From positions 1 to 64,000 of the forward strand of contig NZ_JFYN01000043.1 of assembly GCF_000631985.1 (NCBI RefSeq): 64,000 bases of DNA. Reading direction: 5' to 3'. A model generated the notes under the pieces. The model was not told the DNA's origin, ran no database searches, and saw only the letters and a program-made list of their open reading frames with translations. Made by a program: the position numbers and the translations under genes. Below, piece after piece: positions 9,364 to 18,278 of the stretch. The stretch's first letter is position 1. Each line of letters begins with the position of its first letter. The DNA is from Pseudomonas sp. RIT288 (GTDB taxonomy: Bacteria; Pseudomonadota; Gammaproteobacteria; Pseudomonadales; Pseudomonadaceae).

Positions 9364-9648
9364 TCAGCGCTTGCACTGCGCCTGCACCACCTGGCAGGTG
9401 TTCGGTGTCCCTCCGGAGCGGCTCGCATAACGCATGCAGTTATTCATCGACTTCTTGCGCGCCATGCTCAAGGTGTCGCCCCAGGCCAGACCACCTTCGC
9501 CGGAAGTGGGCACGGCTTTGGCGTAGCAGTTCGAGCCGTTGGTGGCGTAGCGCTTGCTTGAGCACCCGGTGGTCAGCGCCAGAGTGGTGGCGAGCAGGCT
9601 GAGCAGCAGCCATGAGGTGCATTGGCGTACGTTTGTTGCGGTCATCAC
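9364..9648 (-). CDS. Small lipoprotein of unknown function
   Basis: 94 aa. The N-terminus is a lipoprotein signal: a hydrophobic run LLLSLLATTLALT followed by the lipobox TTGC, lipidated at Cys29. The mature part is about 65 aa, basic, with four further cysteines (SNCYAKAV, NNCMRYA, NTCQVV, QCKR) that could form two disulfides in the periplasm. Function is not recognised. The frame ends beside a REP element and is divergent from the P-loop kinase gene. The start could be the first or second of two adjacent Met codons. Confidence 0.7.
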   Translation of the reverse strand: MMTATNVRQCTSWLLLSLLATTLALTTGCSSKRYATNGSNCYAKAVPTSGEGGLAWGDTLSMARKKSMNNCMRYASRSGGTPNTCQVVQAQCKR

Positions 9649-9732
9649 GGTTCCCCGGTGGTCAGGCGCATTGATTGCCTGTCTGTCAGGCGTTGGGCAT
9701 TATCCAGCAATCGACATAAGGAAGCGTCCCCA

Positions 9733-10242
9733 ATGCGTGCACCCACCCTGCATCTGATGTGCGGCAAGATCGCCTCGGGCAAATCGACACTGGCCAAATC
9801 ACTGGCTGAGGAACACGGTGCGCTGCTGCTCAATGAGGATCAGTGGCTGTCGCGGCTGTATCCGGAGCAAATCAAATCCGTGGCAGATTACGTTCGATGT
9901 GCGCGGCAGATTCGCGGGGTGCTGGGGCCGTTGGTGGTTGATGTGCTGACCGCGGGGGTGGGTGTAGTGCTGGATTTTCCGGCCAATACCGTGGCGGATC
10001 GGCAGTGGCTGCGAGGACTGGCGGATACCGCGAAAGTGCCGCACTGCTTGCACTATCTCGAAGTGGATGACGACACCTGCCGTGTCCGGCTACATGCACG
10101 CAACGCGCTGGCGGAGCATGAGTTCGCGGCGTCGGATGCGGAGTTTGATTTGATCACGCGTTACTTTCAGGTGCCGGACGTGGGCGAGGGGCTGGAGATC
10201 GTCATGCACCGCAATCGCCAGCCGGGCCAGTTCCCACGATGA
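9733..10242 (+). CDS. P-loop kinase-like ATPase (zeta-toxin/gluconate-kinase fold)
   Basis: 169 aa. A Walker A motif CGKIASGKST sits at the very N-terminus, followed by LLNEDQWL (the acceptor-binding region of small kinases) and a DFPANT/DRQWL segment. A basic lid follows with LHARNA, where such kinases carry arginines. This resembles the small AAA_33/zeta-like kinases that phosphorylate small molecules. I place the start at ATG 9733 because the P-loop lies only about ten residues in; the longer frame adds unrelated sequence. No antitoxin-like gene is adjacent, so a toxin role is not supported. Confidence 0.8.
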   Translation: MRAPTLHLMCGKIASGKSTLAKSLAEEHGALLLNEDQWLSRLYPEQIKSVADYVRCARQIRGVLGPLVVDVLTAGVGVVLDFPANTVADRQWLRGLADTAKVPHCLHYLEVDDDTCRVRLHARNALAEHEFAASDAEFDLITRYFQVPDVGEGLEIVMHRNRQPGQFPR

Positions 10243-10278
10243 TCTCGGCCTGTCGCCATTCCTGAAGCCACCGCACAC

Positions 10279-10318
10279 CCTGTAGGAGTGAGCCTGCTCG
10301 CGATAGGGCCATGTCAGG
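10279..10318 (+). repeat. REP element overlapping the end of a LysR gene
   Basis: CTGTAGGAGTGAGCCTGCTCGCGATAGGGCCATGTCAGG matches the REP family at 9176. Its last bases include the stop codon of the LysR gene on the minus strand (10314-10316). Confidence 0.85.
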
Positions 10319-11222
10319 CGGCCTGCGCGCTCTGCTGCACAAACCGCTCGATCAACCACCGCGCCGCCGGCCCCGGTGGCAGGTCGGTGCGGTAGATGAC
10401 GTCGAACGGGTAGATGCCGCTCTGGTATTCCGGCAGGTTCAAGCGCACCAGGCGGCCGGACTGCAAATCCTCTTCGACCATCGGCAACGGCATGTTCCCC
10501 CAGCCAATCCCCTCGCGCAGCAGCATGTGTTTGGCACCCAGATCCGCCAGGCGCCAGGTGCGGTTGCTGAGGACGGCGAAGTCGCGATCCCTGGTCAGTT
10601 GCGAGCGGTCGGACAACACCAGTTGCGTCAGTTCACGTCCGGCCCCCGGCGTGTTCGCTTCACCCGTAGCCAACGGATGATGCGGTGCCGCCACCGGAAT
10701 CAACTCGACACTGCCGGCACCGATTCGCTCGATCGCATCGATGCCTTCATTCATTGGCCCACTGACGCCAATGATCGCGCCACGATTGATCACTCGCTCC
10801 GTCACCGCCCCCAGCGCCTCCATGTGCAAGTGCAGGGCGACCGTGGGAAACGCCTCGCGAAACGACTTCAACGCATCCACCACTCGCTGCGGCGGTAGCA
10901 TCACATCCAGCACCACATGCACCTCAGCTTCCAGCCCCTGCAACAGACCTTTGACCTTGGCGCGCAAGCCATGCACGCCGTTGGCGATGGTGCGGGCCTC
11001 GGCCAGCACCGTGCGGCCGGCCTCGGTGAGTTGCGGTTTACGCGTGGTCTGGCGATCAAACAGCGTCACCCCCAGCTGCAATTCCAGGTTGGCCATCGAA
11101 TAGCTGATCACCGACGTCGCGCGGTGCAGCTTCCTCGCGGCGGCGGCGAAGCTGCCCAGTTCCACCACCGCCAAAAAGACCCGCAGTTGATCCAGCGTCG
11201 GCGTGCCCGGGTCAGAAATCAT
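10314..11222 (-). CDS. LysR-family transcriptional regulator
   Basis: 302 aa. The N-terminal HTH (TLDQLRVFLAVVELGSF, then ATSVISYSMANLE) and the family hinge are followed by a LysR substrate-binding domain. It is divergent from doxX and a quinone oxidoreductase gene (178 bp between start codons), so it probably regulates that pair. Similar LysR-DoxX-oxidoreductase sets respond to electrophiles in other bacteria, but no inducer can be read here. The stop codon falls within a REP element. Confidence 0.88.
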   Translation of the reverse strand: MISDPGTPTLDQLRVFLAVVELGSFAAAARKLHRATSVISYSMANLELQLGVTLFDRQTTRKPQLTEAGRTVLAEARTIANGVHGLRAKVKGLLQGLEAEVHVVLDVMLPPQRVVDALKSFREAFPTVALHLHMEALGAVTERVINRGAIIGVSGPMNEGIDAIERIGAGSVELIPVAAPHHPLATGEANTPGAGRELTQLVLSDRSQLTRDRDFAVLSNRTWRLADLGAKHMLLREGIGWGNMPLPMVEEDLQSGRLVRLNLPEYQSGIYPFDVIYRTDLPPGPAARWLIERFVQQSAQAA

Positions 11223-11400
11223 GGCTGTTTCCTCATCATATTCAGCGTAGCGCTATCGTCGCCGAGGTCTATCAGCTTGTCTATTTTCTAGAACGTAATG
11301 ATCGAAATTAGTCGGCTATTCAGATTAGCTGGCGGAGCGCACCATTTCCTCACTTGGACGATTCATCTCGGATCGCCGCACCTTTGAAGGAAATACCGCC

Positions 11401-11838
11401 ATGACCACTACTGCAAGCATTGCTCCAGCCACCACTGAACAAACCCGCAACGATGTCACCCAGGCTTCGGCTTCATTGGCCGGCCGCGTCCTGCTCAGCG
11501 CAATCTTCATCCTCTCCGGTTTCTCCAAACTGGCGGCCCCGGCGATGATGATCGGCTACATCAGCTCGGTCGGTCTGCCGCTGCCGCAAGTGGCGCTGGC
11601 GCTGGCAATCATCGTCGAAATCGGTGGCGGCCTGGCGCTGATCGCCGGCTACCGCACCCGCACCGTCGCCGCTGTGCTGGCCGTTTTCAGCGTGGTCACT
11701 GCGCTGGCGTTCCACAACGCATTGGGCGATCAGAATCAGTTCATCCACTTCTTCAAGAACATCGCCATGGCCGGCGGCCTGTTGCAAGTGGTCGCGTTTG
11801 GCGCCGGTCGGTTCAGCCTTGACGCTCGTCGTCACTGA
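11401..11838 (+). CDS. DoxX-family membrane protein
   Basis: 145 aa with four hydrophobic helices: LAGRVLLSAIFILSGFSKL, ALALAIIVEIGGGLALIAGY, VAAVLAVFSVVTALAF and IAMAGGLLQVVAFGAG. The pattern, including the FSKL turn after TM1, is that of DoxX/YphA-type proteins, inner-membrane proteins tied to quinone or thiol redox stress. A ribosome site (AAGGAAAT) lies upstream of the ATG. The next gene, a quinone-oxidoreductase-like enzyme, starts 36 bp downstream in the same direction, so the two form a probable operon divergent from a LysR gene. Confidence 0.9.
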   Translation: MTTTASIAPATTEQTRNDVTQASASLAGRVLLSAIFILSGFSKLAAPAMMIGYISSVGLPLPQVALALAIIVEIGGGLALIAGYRTRTVAAVLAVFSVVTALAFHNALGDQNQFIHFFKNIAMAGGLLQVVAFGAGRFSLDARRH

Positions 11839-11874
11839 TCACGCACTCTCCACTCCAATCGATCGAGGTCTCTC

Positions 11875-12798
11875 ATGAAAGCCATCCGCGTGTACGAATA
11901 CGGCAATCCCGAAGTGCTGCAACTGGAAGAAGTCGCCGACCCTGTGGCCGGCGCCGGTGAAGTGTTGATCGAAGTCGCCGGGGCAGGGGTCAACCCGATC
12001 GACTGGAAGGTGTTGTCCGGCGCGATGAAAGCGTTCATTCCGCTGCCACTGCCGTTCACCCCGGGCGTTGAAGTGTCCGGCAAGGTGATTGCCACTGGCC
12101 CCAGTGTGAACGAATTCAAGCTCGGCGATGAAGTGTTCGGCTTTATCAACATCGTCGGTGGTTACGCCAGCAAAGCCGTGGCCCCGGTGGCTAAACTGGC
12201 ACTCAAACCACAATCCCTCAACGCCCTGGAGGCTGGCGCCGTTCCGGCCACCGCGCTCACCGCGTGGCAAGCGTTGACCGAGCACGCTGGCGTGCAGCGT
12301 CGGCAGAAAGTGCTGATCCACGCAGCCGCCGGTAGCGTAGGCAGCATGGCGGTGCAGATCGCCAAGTACCTGGGCGCCGAAGTCATCGCGACCGCCTCGG
12401 CCGGCAATCATGCGTACCTCAAGCAACTCGGTGCTGATCAAGTGATCGACTACACCGCCCTGGCGTTTGAAGAACGGGCATCCGAGGTCGACGTGGTGCT
12501 CGATCTGGTCGGCGGCGACACCCAGAACCGTTCGTTCCGCGTGTTGAAACGCGGCGGGCTGCTGGTCTCGCCGGTCAGCGCGCCGAGCATGACCTTGGCC
12601 AACGACTACGGCGTGACCCCGATCAACTTCGCCACCCGCTCCGACGGTGCACAATTGGCGCTGATCGCCGAACTGTTTGAGCGTGGTCACCTCAGCGTCG
12701 ACGTCGAAGTGTTCGCGCTGAGCGAGGCGCAACGTGCGCTTGAGAAAAGCCTGAGCCGCCGAGGCCATGGCAGGTTGGTCCTCGATCCCACCAAGTAA
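11875..12798 (+). CDS. NADP-dependent quinone oxidoreductase (MDR family)
   Basis: 307 aa, zinc-free medium-chain dehydrogenase/reductase. The GroES-like N-terminal domain (GEVLIEVAGAGVNPIDWKV) is followed by a Rossmann domain with AAAGSVGSMAVQIAKYLGA at about 145-165. Structural-zinc cysteines are absent, as in quinone oxidoreductases. It would reduce quinones or enones with NADPH in the cytoplasm. A good ribosome site (GAGG) precedes the ATG. It is second in a likely doxX operon under the divergent LysR, which fits a role in electrophile or quinone detoxification. Confidence 0.9.
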   Translation: MKAIRVYEYGNPEVLQLEEVADPVAGAGEVLIEVAGAGVNPIDWKVLSGAMKAFIPLPLPFTPGVEVSGKVIATGPSVNEFKLGDEVFGFINIVGGYASKAVAPVAKLALKPQSLNALEAGAVPATALTAWQALTEHAGVQRRQKVLIHAAAGSVGSMAVQIAKYLGAEVIATASAGNHAYLKQLGADQVIDYTALAFEERASEVDVVLDLVGGDTQNRSFRVLKRGGLLVSPVSAPSMTLANDYGVTPINFATRSDGAQLALIAELFERGHLSVDVEVFALSEAQRALEKSLSRRGHGRLVLDPTK

Positions 12799-12807
12799 CC
12801 GCCGAAC

Positions 12808-12886
12808 CCCTGTAGGCGCTGCCGCAGGCTGCGATCTTTTGATCTTCAAAGGCAAAAGATCGCAGCCAGCGGCAGCGCCTACAGGG
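12808..12886. repeat. REP-type inverted repeat (TGTAGGcGCTGC family)
   Basis: CCTGTAGGCGCTGCCGCAGG and the inverted CGGCAGCGCCTACAGG enclose a shared GCGATCTTTTG / CAAAAGATCGC inner pair. The long hairpin ends the oxidoreductase transcript. Related copies occur at 21454, 42445, 42588 and 62405. Confidence 0.9.
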
Positions 12887-13027
12887 TTTTTTGTTAACCC
12901 ACGGACAAAAAGCGCAGCCCACAGCCCAATTGCGCAGCCATTTCCTTGCGCAGTCGTTCTGTCATATTCGGTATCAGTTGATTGCAGATAGTAGCCAGCC
13001 CAACGCTAATTCCAATGAGGCTGCACT

Positions 13028-14947
13028 GTGTTTCAACGTCTTGTGTGTTCGCTGTCCATTCTGAGCCTGTCCATCGCCGCCGCTCACGCTGCCGAGCCTG
13101 TCGCGCTCGACACGCCACGGCTGCAAAGCATCGACAATTTCCGTGATGTCGCCGGCCTCACCACCGCGTATTCCACGGCCCACGACGGCACCATGCGTGG
13201 CGGCGTTTTTTACCGCTCCAACGCGATCACGCCGTCGGCAGCAGATCTGGCGATCCTCAACAGCCTCGACATCAAAGCCGTCTACGACCTGCGCACACCG
13301 AGCGAAATCGCCGGTACGCCGGACACGATGCTGACCGGCGCGACCTACCAGAACATCGACATCATCGGCAGCACTACCTCGGGCGCGAGCATCACCACCG
13401 TGTCGTTCAAAAGCGCCGCCGACGCCATCGCCATGATGGAGCAGACCAACCGCGCCTTCGTCAGCGAGGCGGGGATGCGCGGTCAGTTCGGCAAGCTGTT
13501 CAACGAACTGGCCAGCACCGACGGCGCGCAACTGTTCCACTGCACCGCCGGCAAGGACCGCACGGGCTGGACCGCTGCTGTGTTGCAGAGCATCGCCGGG
13601 GTCGACAATGCGACCATCATGGCCAACTACCTGGCGACCAACGACTACACCGCCGCCCGCGTCGCCGCGACTCTCAAAGCAATGCCGCCAAGCATGGCCT
13701 CGGTCTACGCGCCGCTGCTCGGTGTGCAGGCCAGCTATCTGCAGGCTGGTCTCGATGAGGTCACCGCCGAATACGGCAGCATGGACAACTACCTCAAACA
13801 AGGCCTGGGCCTGTCGCAGGAAACCATTTACGTGCTGCGCGGCAAACTGGTCGAGTACAACAGCCTGCCGGGGCAGGCCGGATTGATCGGCAATGCCGCC
13901 GCCGGTGCCGAATTGCTCCGCGAATTGCAGAACAGCAACCTGTCCGGCACCTACAGCGCCTACAACTACTACCTGCAATCGGCGATCGATGCCGGCACCC
14001 TCGGCGGTGTCGAGTCCCAGGTCGGCGGCCAGGTTCACGCGGATGCCGCCAGCTACCTGCTGCGGCAGAACGCGTTGATCGAACAGGCCGCTGCGCCTTA
14101 TGCCAGCGGCTCCGATCTGAAAGTCGGGCAATACCGTTTGTGGACCACCGCGCTCGCCGGTTACCTCGGCACTGACGGCTCGTCCCACGCAGAGGGCAGC
14201 AACGAACACAGTCAGGGCCTGATGCTCGGCATCACCCAGCGCTTCTCCGAGCAACTCAGCGCACGCGGCGGTTTCGGCTACAGCAAAGGCACTGTCGGCG
14301 GCGCGGGAGGCGAGGCCGATACGGATTTCACCTTCTTCAACCTCGGTGCGCGCTACGGCTTCACCAGCCTGGAACGCGGGCTGTTCGTCGACGCCAGCGC
14401 GAGCGCCGGCTACGTCGATTACGACAGCAAACGCGACCTCGGTGGCGGCCTCGGCACGGCCAAGGGCGACACTCACGGCAATCTCGCCGGCGCGACGCTG
14501 GCGCTGGGTTACCGCGCCCCGGTCAACGGCATGATCCTCGAACCCAGCCTCGGCTTGCGCGTCAGCCACCTTGACCTCAAAGGCTTCAAAGAGAAGGGCA
14601 GCGAACTGTCACTCGACGTCGACGACAACACCGCCACCCGCCGCAGCGCCGTCGCCAACCTCAACGTGGCGTTCGCCCCGGTGGCAATGGGCGCGTGGCA
14701 ACTGGTGCCTGGCGTACAAGTCGGCTACGAACGCACCCTGGGCAACAACGACGTCAACAGCCAAAGCCACCTGCTGGGCCTCGACATCGAACAACGCGCC
14801 GCCTACGACAACCGCGACCAGTTCAGCGGCGGCGTCAACCTGATGGCCAGGCTCGGCGCCGTCAGCGTCGGCGCAGAAGTCGGTGCCAGCGGCGGCGGTG
14901 ACAACCACGGTTTCAGCGGCAGCCTCAAGGCCAGTTACGCGTTCTAA
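13028..14947 (+). CDS. Tyrosine-phosphatase-like autotransporter
   Basis: 639 aa with GTG start at 13028 after a GAGG site. Residues 1-22 are a signal peptide (cut after AHA). Residues about 30-290 form a dual-specificity/tyrosine-phosphatase domain of the LipA/Siw14-like type. The P-loop HCTAGKDRTG is at 171-180 (Cys172, Arg178), and the DNFRDVAG and YDLRTPSE elements are near 36-43 and 86-93. Residues about 370-639 are an autotransporter beta-barrel of usual length (~270 aa) ending in aromatic Phe (KASYAF). I infer a surface-exposed phosphatase acting on lipid, sugar or protein phosphates. It is a lone gene with no obvious partner. Confidence 0.88.
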   Translation: MFQRLVCSLSILSLSIAAAHAAEPVALDTPRLQSIDNFRDVAGLTTAYSTAHDGTMRGGVFYRSNAITPSAADLAILNSLDIKAVYDLRTPSEIAGTPDTMLTGATYQNIDIIGSTTSGASITTVSFKSAADAIAMMEQTNRAFVSEAGMRGQFGKLFNELASTDGAQLFHCTAGKDRTGWTAAVLQSIAGVDNATIMANYLATNDYTAARVAATLKAMPPSMASVYAPLLGVQASYLQAGLDEVTAEYGSMDNYLKQGLGLSQETIYVLRGKLVEYNSLPGQAGLIGNAAAGAELLRELQNSNLSGTYSAYNYYLQSAIDAGTLGGVESQVGGQVHADAASYLLRQNALIEQAAAPYASGSDLKVGQYRLWTTALAGYLGTDGSSHAEGSNEHSQGLMLGITQRFSEQLSARGGFGYSKGTVGGAGGEADTDFTFFNLGARYGFTSLERGLFVDASASAGYVDYDSKRDLGGGLGTAKGDTHGNLAGATLALGYRAPVNGMILEPSLGLRVSHLDLKGFKEKGSELSLDVDDNTATRRSAVANLNVAFAPVAMGAWQLVPGVQVGYERTLGNNDVNSQSHLLGLDIEQRAAYDNRDQFSGGVNLMARLGAVSVGAEVGASGGGDNHGFSGSLKASYAF

Positions 14948-15040
14948 AGCAGGGACAACCGCGCAAGGTCAAGGATGACCACCAATCACCAGCAAAAACC
15001 GGTGGAAGCAGGGAATTGGCAACCCTGATTCACCGCCTGA

Positions 15041-15080
15041 CCCTGTGGGAGCGAGCCTGCTCGCGAAGGCGTCATGTCAG
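15041..15080 (+). repeat. REP element
   Basis: CCTGTGGGAGCGAGCCTGCTCGCGAAGGCGTCATGTCAG is the GAGCCTGCTCGC REP family, between the convergent phosphatase-autotransporter and AraC genes. Nothing else is seen in 14948-15128. Confidence 0.86.
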
Positions 15081-15128
15081 CCAACGTCACCCTCAACTGA
15101 CCCAGCCGCATCCCCGCCGATAAACCAA

Positions 15129-16097
15129 TCAACCCCGCCCCCTCAACTGCGCCGGACTCACCCCATACGCCTGCTGAAAATACTGACAAAACCGCCCGAC
15201 ATTACTGAACCCAAAGCGCAGCGCCACCTCCGTTACTGACGCAGAATGCCGCTGCCCCAGCGCTTCGAAAGCCCGCGCCAGCCGCACCTGACGCTGATAC
15301 GCCACAATCGACATCCCGACAAACCGCCGAAAGCCCTCCTGCAATGCGCGCTGACTGACATTGCTCAACCGCGCCAACTCAACCCCGCTCAGCAGTTGCT
15401 CCGGATGCGCCTGAATAAACTCCACCGCCAACTTCACATGCCGCGGCGCCACCCTCGGCGCCGGCTGGTGCAACGCCTCGGTAAAATTGTGCGGCCACGC
15501 CTCCAGCACCGCATCAATCAACATCTCGCGTAACCGCGACGGCATCAGCGTGCCGCTGTTGAGCAACAAATCAAACTCCGTCCCCGTCGCCAGATCAATC
15601 AACGCCTTGATCCCCTGAAACGCCGCCGTGTGCAGATCCACCACCGGCTCAAACACAATCTTCTGCACAATCGGTCGTCCCAACAACGCCGCCAACCGCT
15701 CCGTCAGTTGCCGCCGATTCACCGAAATCCCGTGTTGCGCGTGATTGTCGAGAAACCGCATCGAGCGGATATCCGCCTTATCAATCGCCAACCCTACCTG
15801 GGCCACACCGACGGACTCGGTACGGTGGTTGAACACAATCTTGCCCGCCGTGGGAATCACGAATGTGATCTCGTCCTGCGGGTCGGGGAAGGTCACGGTG
15901 AAATCGCCGTGGTAATGCATGCGCCGGAAACTGACGCCGTCGTGCCTGCCGTAGACGCCGCCGATGATGATGTTGGAGGGGATCGGCGGGGTGTCGGCGT
16001 AGCGATTGCCGAAGAGCCGGGAGAAGAGGGCGCCGAAGTCTTCGCAGTGGAGGTTTTCTGAGCGGAGGATGATTTTTTGGCGGGGGCTTGGGGACAC
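15129..16097 (-). CDS. AraC-family transcriptional regulator
   Basis: About 322 aa. The N-terminal ~200 aa is an AraC-binding-type effector region (FTVTFPDPQDEITFVIPTAG). The C-terminal ~100 aa holds the double HTH: LLSGVELARLSNVSQRALQEGF, then VTEVALRFGFSNVGRFCQYFQQAYG. The architecture resembles AraC regulators of aromatic or ring-hydroxylation pathways, but no such operon is adjacent. I chose the GTG at 16097 as start because the upstream residues are proline-rich and unlike the family; a later start is possible. The target is unknown. Confidence 0.8.
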   Translation of the reverse strand: MSPSPRQKIILRSENLHCEDFGALFSRLFGNRYADTPPIPSNIIIGGVYGRHDGVSFRRMHYHGDFTVTFPDPQDEITFVIPTAGKIVFNHRTESVGVAQVGLAIDKADIRSMRFLDNHAQHGISVNRRQLTERLAALLGRPIVQKIVFEPVVDLHTAAFQGIKALIDLATGTEFDLLLNSGTLMPSRLREMLIDAVLEAWPHNFTEALHQPAPRVAPRHVKLAVEFIQAHPEQLLSGVELARLSNVSQRALQEGFRRFVGMSIVAYQRQVRLARAFEALGQRHSASVTEVALRFGFSNVGRFCQYFQQAYGVSPAQLRGRG

Positions 16098-16253
16098 CTT
16101 GAGGGCACCTTTTGTTGGGGCTCTTGGATAAGGGGTTGCTAGTCGCGGGGAGGTTAGCAGCTTGGGGTGACAGGTCTGTGACGGGAATTGCGTCGCTGGA
16201 GGGGCCGCCATGCTGATGCTGCTTCGCTCGCAACTTGGCCGTGGGCTAAAAGT

Positions 16254-17141
16254 CTATTCAGGGCGCTCATGGAATTCAGCAAAAATATCCGCCATGAAAT
16301 CCATGAACACGATGGCTCGCCGAGGCAGCAGCCGATTCGCCAGGTATACGATTTGGATCGGCACCGGTGGCGCCACGTATTCGTTAAGCAGCAATTGAAG
16401 ATTGCCACTCTTCAGCCCGTCCTCATAAAGCCATTGCGGCCCTTGCGCGATGCCCAATCCGGCATTGACGTACTCACGAATCGCCTCAGGCGAGTTGACA
16501 CGCAGTCGTCCGGAAATCGGGACATCAGTATCCTTGAACCGCCAGTTGGTTCCAGTGGACAGGAGGGTATAAATGAGGCAGTCGTGTTCCTTCAGGTCAT
16601 CAGGCGAAGAGGGAGTGCCTCGTTTCTCCAGGTACGCACGGCTGGCAACGCACACACGCTCGAACCACGCGAGTGGCCGGGCTCGCATTGCACTGTCTTC
16701 CAGGTGACCGATACGAATCGCCAGTTCTACCCCCTCGTCGACCAAATTGACGTAGCGATCATTGATTTGAAGATCGAGCGACAGTTCGGGGTAGCGCCCT
16801 AGAAAACTCGCGACGTGCGGTACGATGAAGGTGTGAGCCAATGCAGTCGGGCAAGCGACGCGCAGTAAACCGGACGGCGCTACGTTTCCTCTCAGTGAGG
16901 ACTCTGACTGTTCCACTGAGTCCAGGATACGCCGCGCATCTGCGTAATACCGTTCACCCTCGGGTGTGAGCATCAGCTTTCGTGTGGATCGATGAAGCAG
17001 CCTGGTTTGCAAATGGTCTTCAAGCGCAGCGACGTAACGACTGACGCTCGGTTGCCCTAGTCCCAGATCACGTCCCGCAGCAGAAAAACTGCCTGTCTCG
17101 ACAGCGCGCACAAAACAGCTCATCAGTAACAACCGGTCCAT
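16254..17141 (-). CDS. LysR-family transcriptional regulator
   Basis: About 295 aa. The HTH (MDRLLLMSCFVRAVETGSF, then GQPSVSRYVAALE) is of the CrgA/PA-type LysR class that starts MDR or MDxxxxM. The effector domain reads DLQINDRYVNLVDEGVELAIRIG. Base composition is visibly AT-richer than the flanking genes. It is divergent from the SDR gene at 17276 with about 134 bp between starts, so it very likely controls that gene. Together they look like a small acquired module. Confidence 0.87.
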   Translation of the reverse strand: MDRLLLMSCFVRAVETGSFSAAGRDLGLGQPSVSRYVAALEDHLQTRLLHRSTRKLMLTPEGERYYADARRILDSVEQSESSLRGNVAPSGLLRVACPTALAHTFIVPHVASFLGRYPELSLDLQINDRYVNLVDEGVELAIRIGHLEDSAMRARPLAWFERVCVASRAYLEKRGTPSSPDDLKEHDCLIYTLLSTGTNWRFKDTDVPISGRLRVNSPEAIREYVNAGLGIAQGPQWLYEDGLKSGNLQLLLNEYVAPPVPIQIVYLANRLLPRRAIVFMDFMADIFAEFHERPE

Positions 17142-17275
17142 CACGCCCCTATTCATGCGGCTTTCGCATGAGATCTATTCTATTTCCCCATCTTATCAGC
17201 ACGCTGGCATGAATACATAGTTGCTCTCAGAGGGTCAGTCGCCCGTTTGGCGGCCCAAAAAGAGAGGAAATTCAT

Positions 17276-18022
17276 ATGTCCCGTTTACAAGGCAAGCGCA
17301 CCCTGATCACTGGCGGTACAAGCGGCATCGGTCTGGAGACCGCGAAGCAATTTCTCGCCGAAGGCGCACGTGTGATCGTCACCGGTGTCAATCCTGAGTC
17401 CATGGCAATTGCTCAAGCGATTTTAGGTAGCGAAGTCCTGGTGCTGCGCGCCGACTCAGCCAGCGTCGCGGCCCAGAAGGAACTGGCGCAGGCCGTTCAG
17501 TCTCATTACGGGCAGCTCGACGTTGCCTTCCTCAATGCTGGCGTATCCGTCTGGAGGCCAATCGAAGACTGGAACGAGGAGATGTTTGATCGCTCCTTCG
17601 ACATCAATGTCAAAGGCCCTTACTTCCTTCTGCAAGCACTGCTGCCGACTTTCTCCAATCCTGCGTCGGTGGTTCTTAACACCTCGATCAGTGCACATCT
17701 GGGCGCCGCGAACTCATCCGTTTACGCCGCAACCAAGGCTGCCTTCCTGAATATGTCGAAAACGCTCTCTGGCGAGCTGCTACCGCGTGGTGTTCGAGTC
17801 AATGCGGTCAGCCCTGGTCCTATCGACACGCCGCTGTACGACAAGGCAGGTATACCCGATGCCTACCGCGAGCAGGTCAACAAGGAGATTGTTGCGACTA
17901 TCCCATTTGGCCGTTTTGGCACGCCTGAAGAAGTAGCCAAGGCGGTGCTGTACCTCGCGTCGGACGAGTCTCGCTGGACGGTGGGAACGGAAATTATTGT
18001 TGATGGTGGTCGCGCGCTTTAA
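17276..18022 (+). CDS. SDR-family oxidoreductase
   Basis: 248 aa classical short-chain dehydrogenase. The cofactor motif TGGTSGIG is at about 12-19, NAG at about 88-90 (FLNAGVS), catalytic Ser near SISAHLG, YxxxK as YAATK, and the PG motif SPGPIDTP. The usual C-terminus (YLASDESRWTVGTEIIVDGG) is intact. A GAGGAAATT ribosome site precedes ATG. It is an NAD(P)-dependent oxidoreductase of unknown substrate, divergent from a LysR regulator. Codon and base use is less GC-rich than the surroundings, suggesting acquisition. Confidence 0.9.
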   Translation: MSRLQGKRTLITGGTSGIGLETAKQFLAEGARVIVTGVNPESMAIAQAILGSEVLVLRADSASVAAQKELAQAVQSHYGQLDVAFLNAGVSVWRPIEDWNEEMFDRSFDINVKGPYFLLQALLPTFSNPASVVLNTSISAHLGAANSSVYAATKAAFLNMSKTLSGELLPRGVRVNAVSPGPIDTPLYDKAGIPDAYREQVNKEIVATIPFGRFGTPEEVAKAVLYLASDESRWTVGTEIIVDGGRAL

Positions 18023-18103
18023 CGAAATAGGCACGCCTTCGAGTCTGTACATCCCGCTTCCTGTCCGGAAGCGGGAGTTGTCGAAATAACAGTGGGTATT
18101 CAA

Positions 18104-18278
18104 ATGTCGCAATCACAGCTCACGCTCGTTAGCCACGAGCTTTGTCCGTTTGTTCAGCGAGTGGCAGTCATTACTGAATTCAAGCCGAGAGAAACTCCAG
18201 GCTGTCGAGGTCGATTTCGGCATGGATCCCGAGTTCGCCCTTGTAGAGGGATCCGTTGAATTGACTCGTGTCAGGTAG
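18104..18278 (+). pseudogene. Glutathione S-transferase N-terminal fragment, frameshifted
   Basis: From ATG 18104 the frame gives MSQSQLTLVSHELCPFVQRV, the thioredoxin-like start of a GST (SHxLCPFVQR active-site turn). After VITEF the homology moves to the +1 frame from about 18189: EKLQAVEVDFGMDPEFAL compares with the family pattern EKGxxFExVDxDLxxKPxxFL. That frame stops at 18276-18278. The rest of a GST (about 170 aa) is missing. It lies 80 bp after the SDR gene and just before a cluster of restriction sites. Confidence 0.6.

Noticed and set aside
9733..10242. Zeta-type toxin of a toxin-antitoxin system
   Set aside because: The P-loop kinase fold fits, but there is no small antitoxin gene next to it on either side.
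12974..14569. A 531-codon frame antisense to the phosphatase-autotransporter gene
   Set aside because: The plus-strand frame has a signal peptide, the phosphatase loop and a beta-barrel. The antisense product is low-complexity Ala/Gly/Arg/Val sequence.
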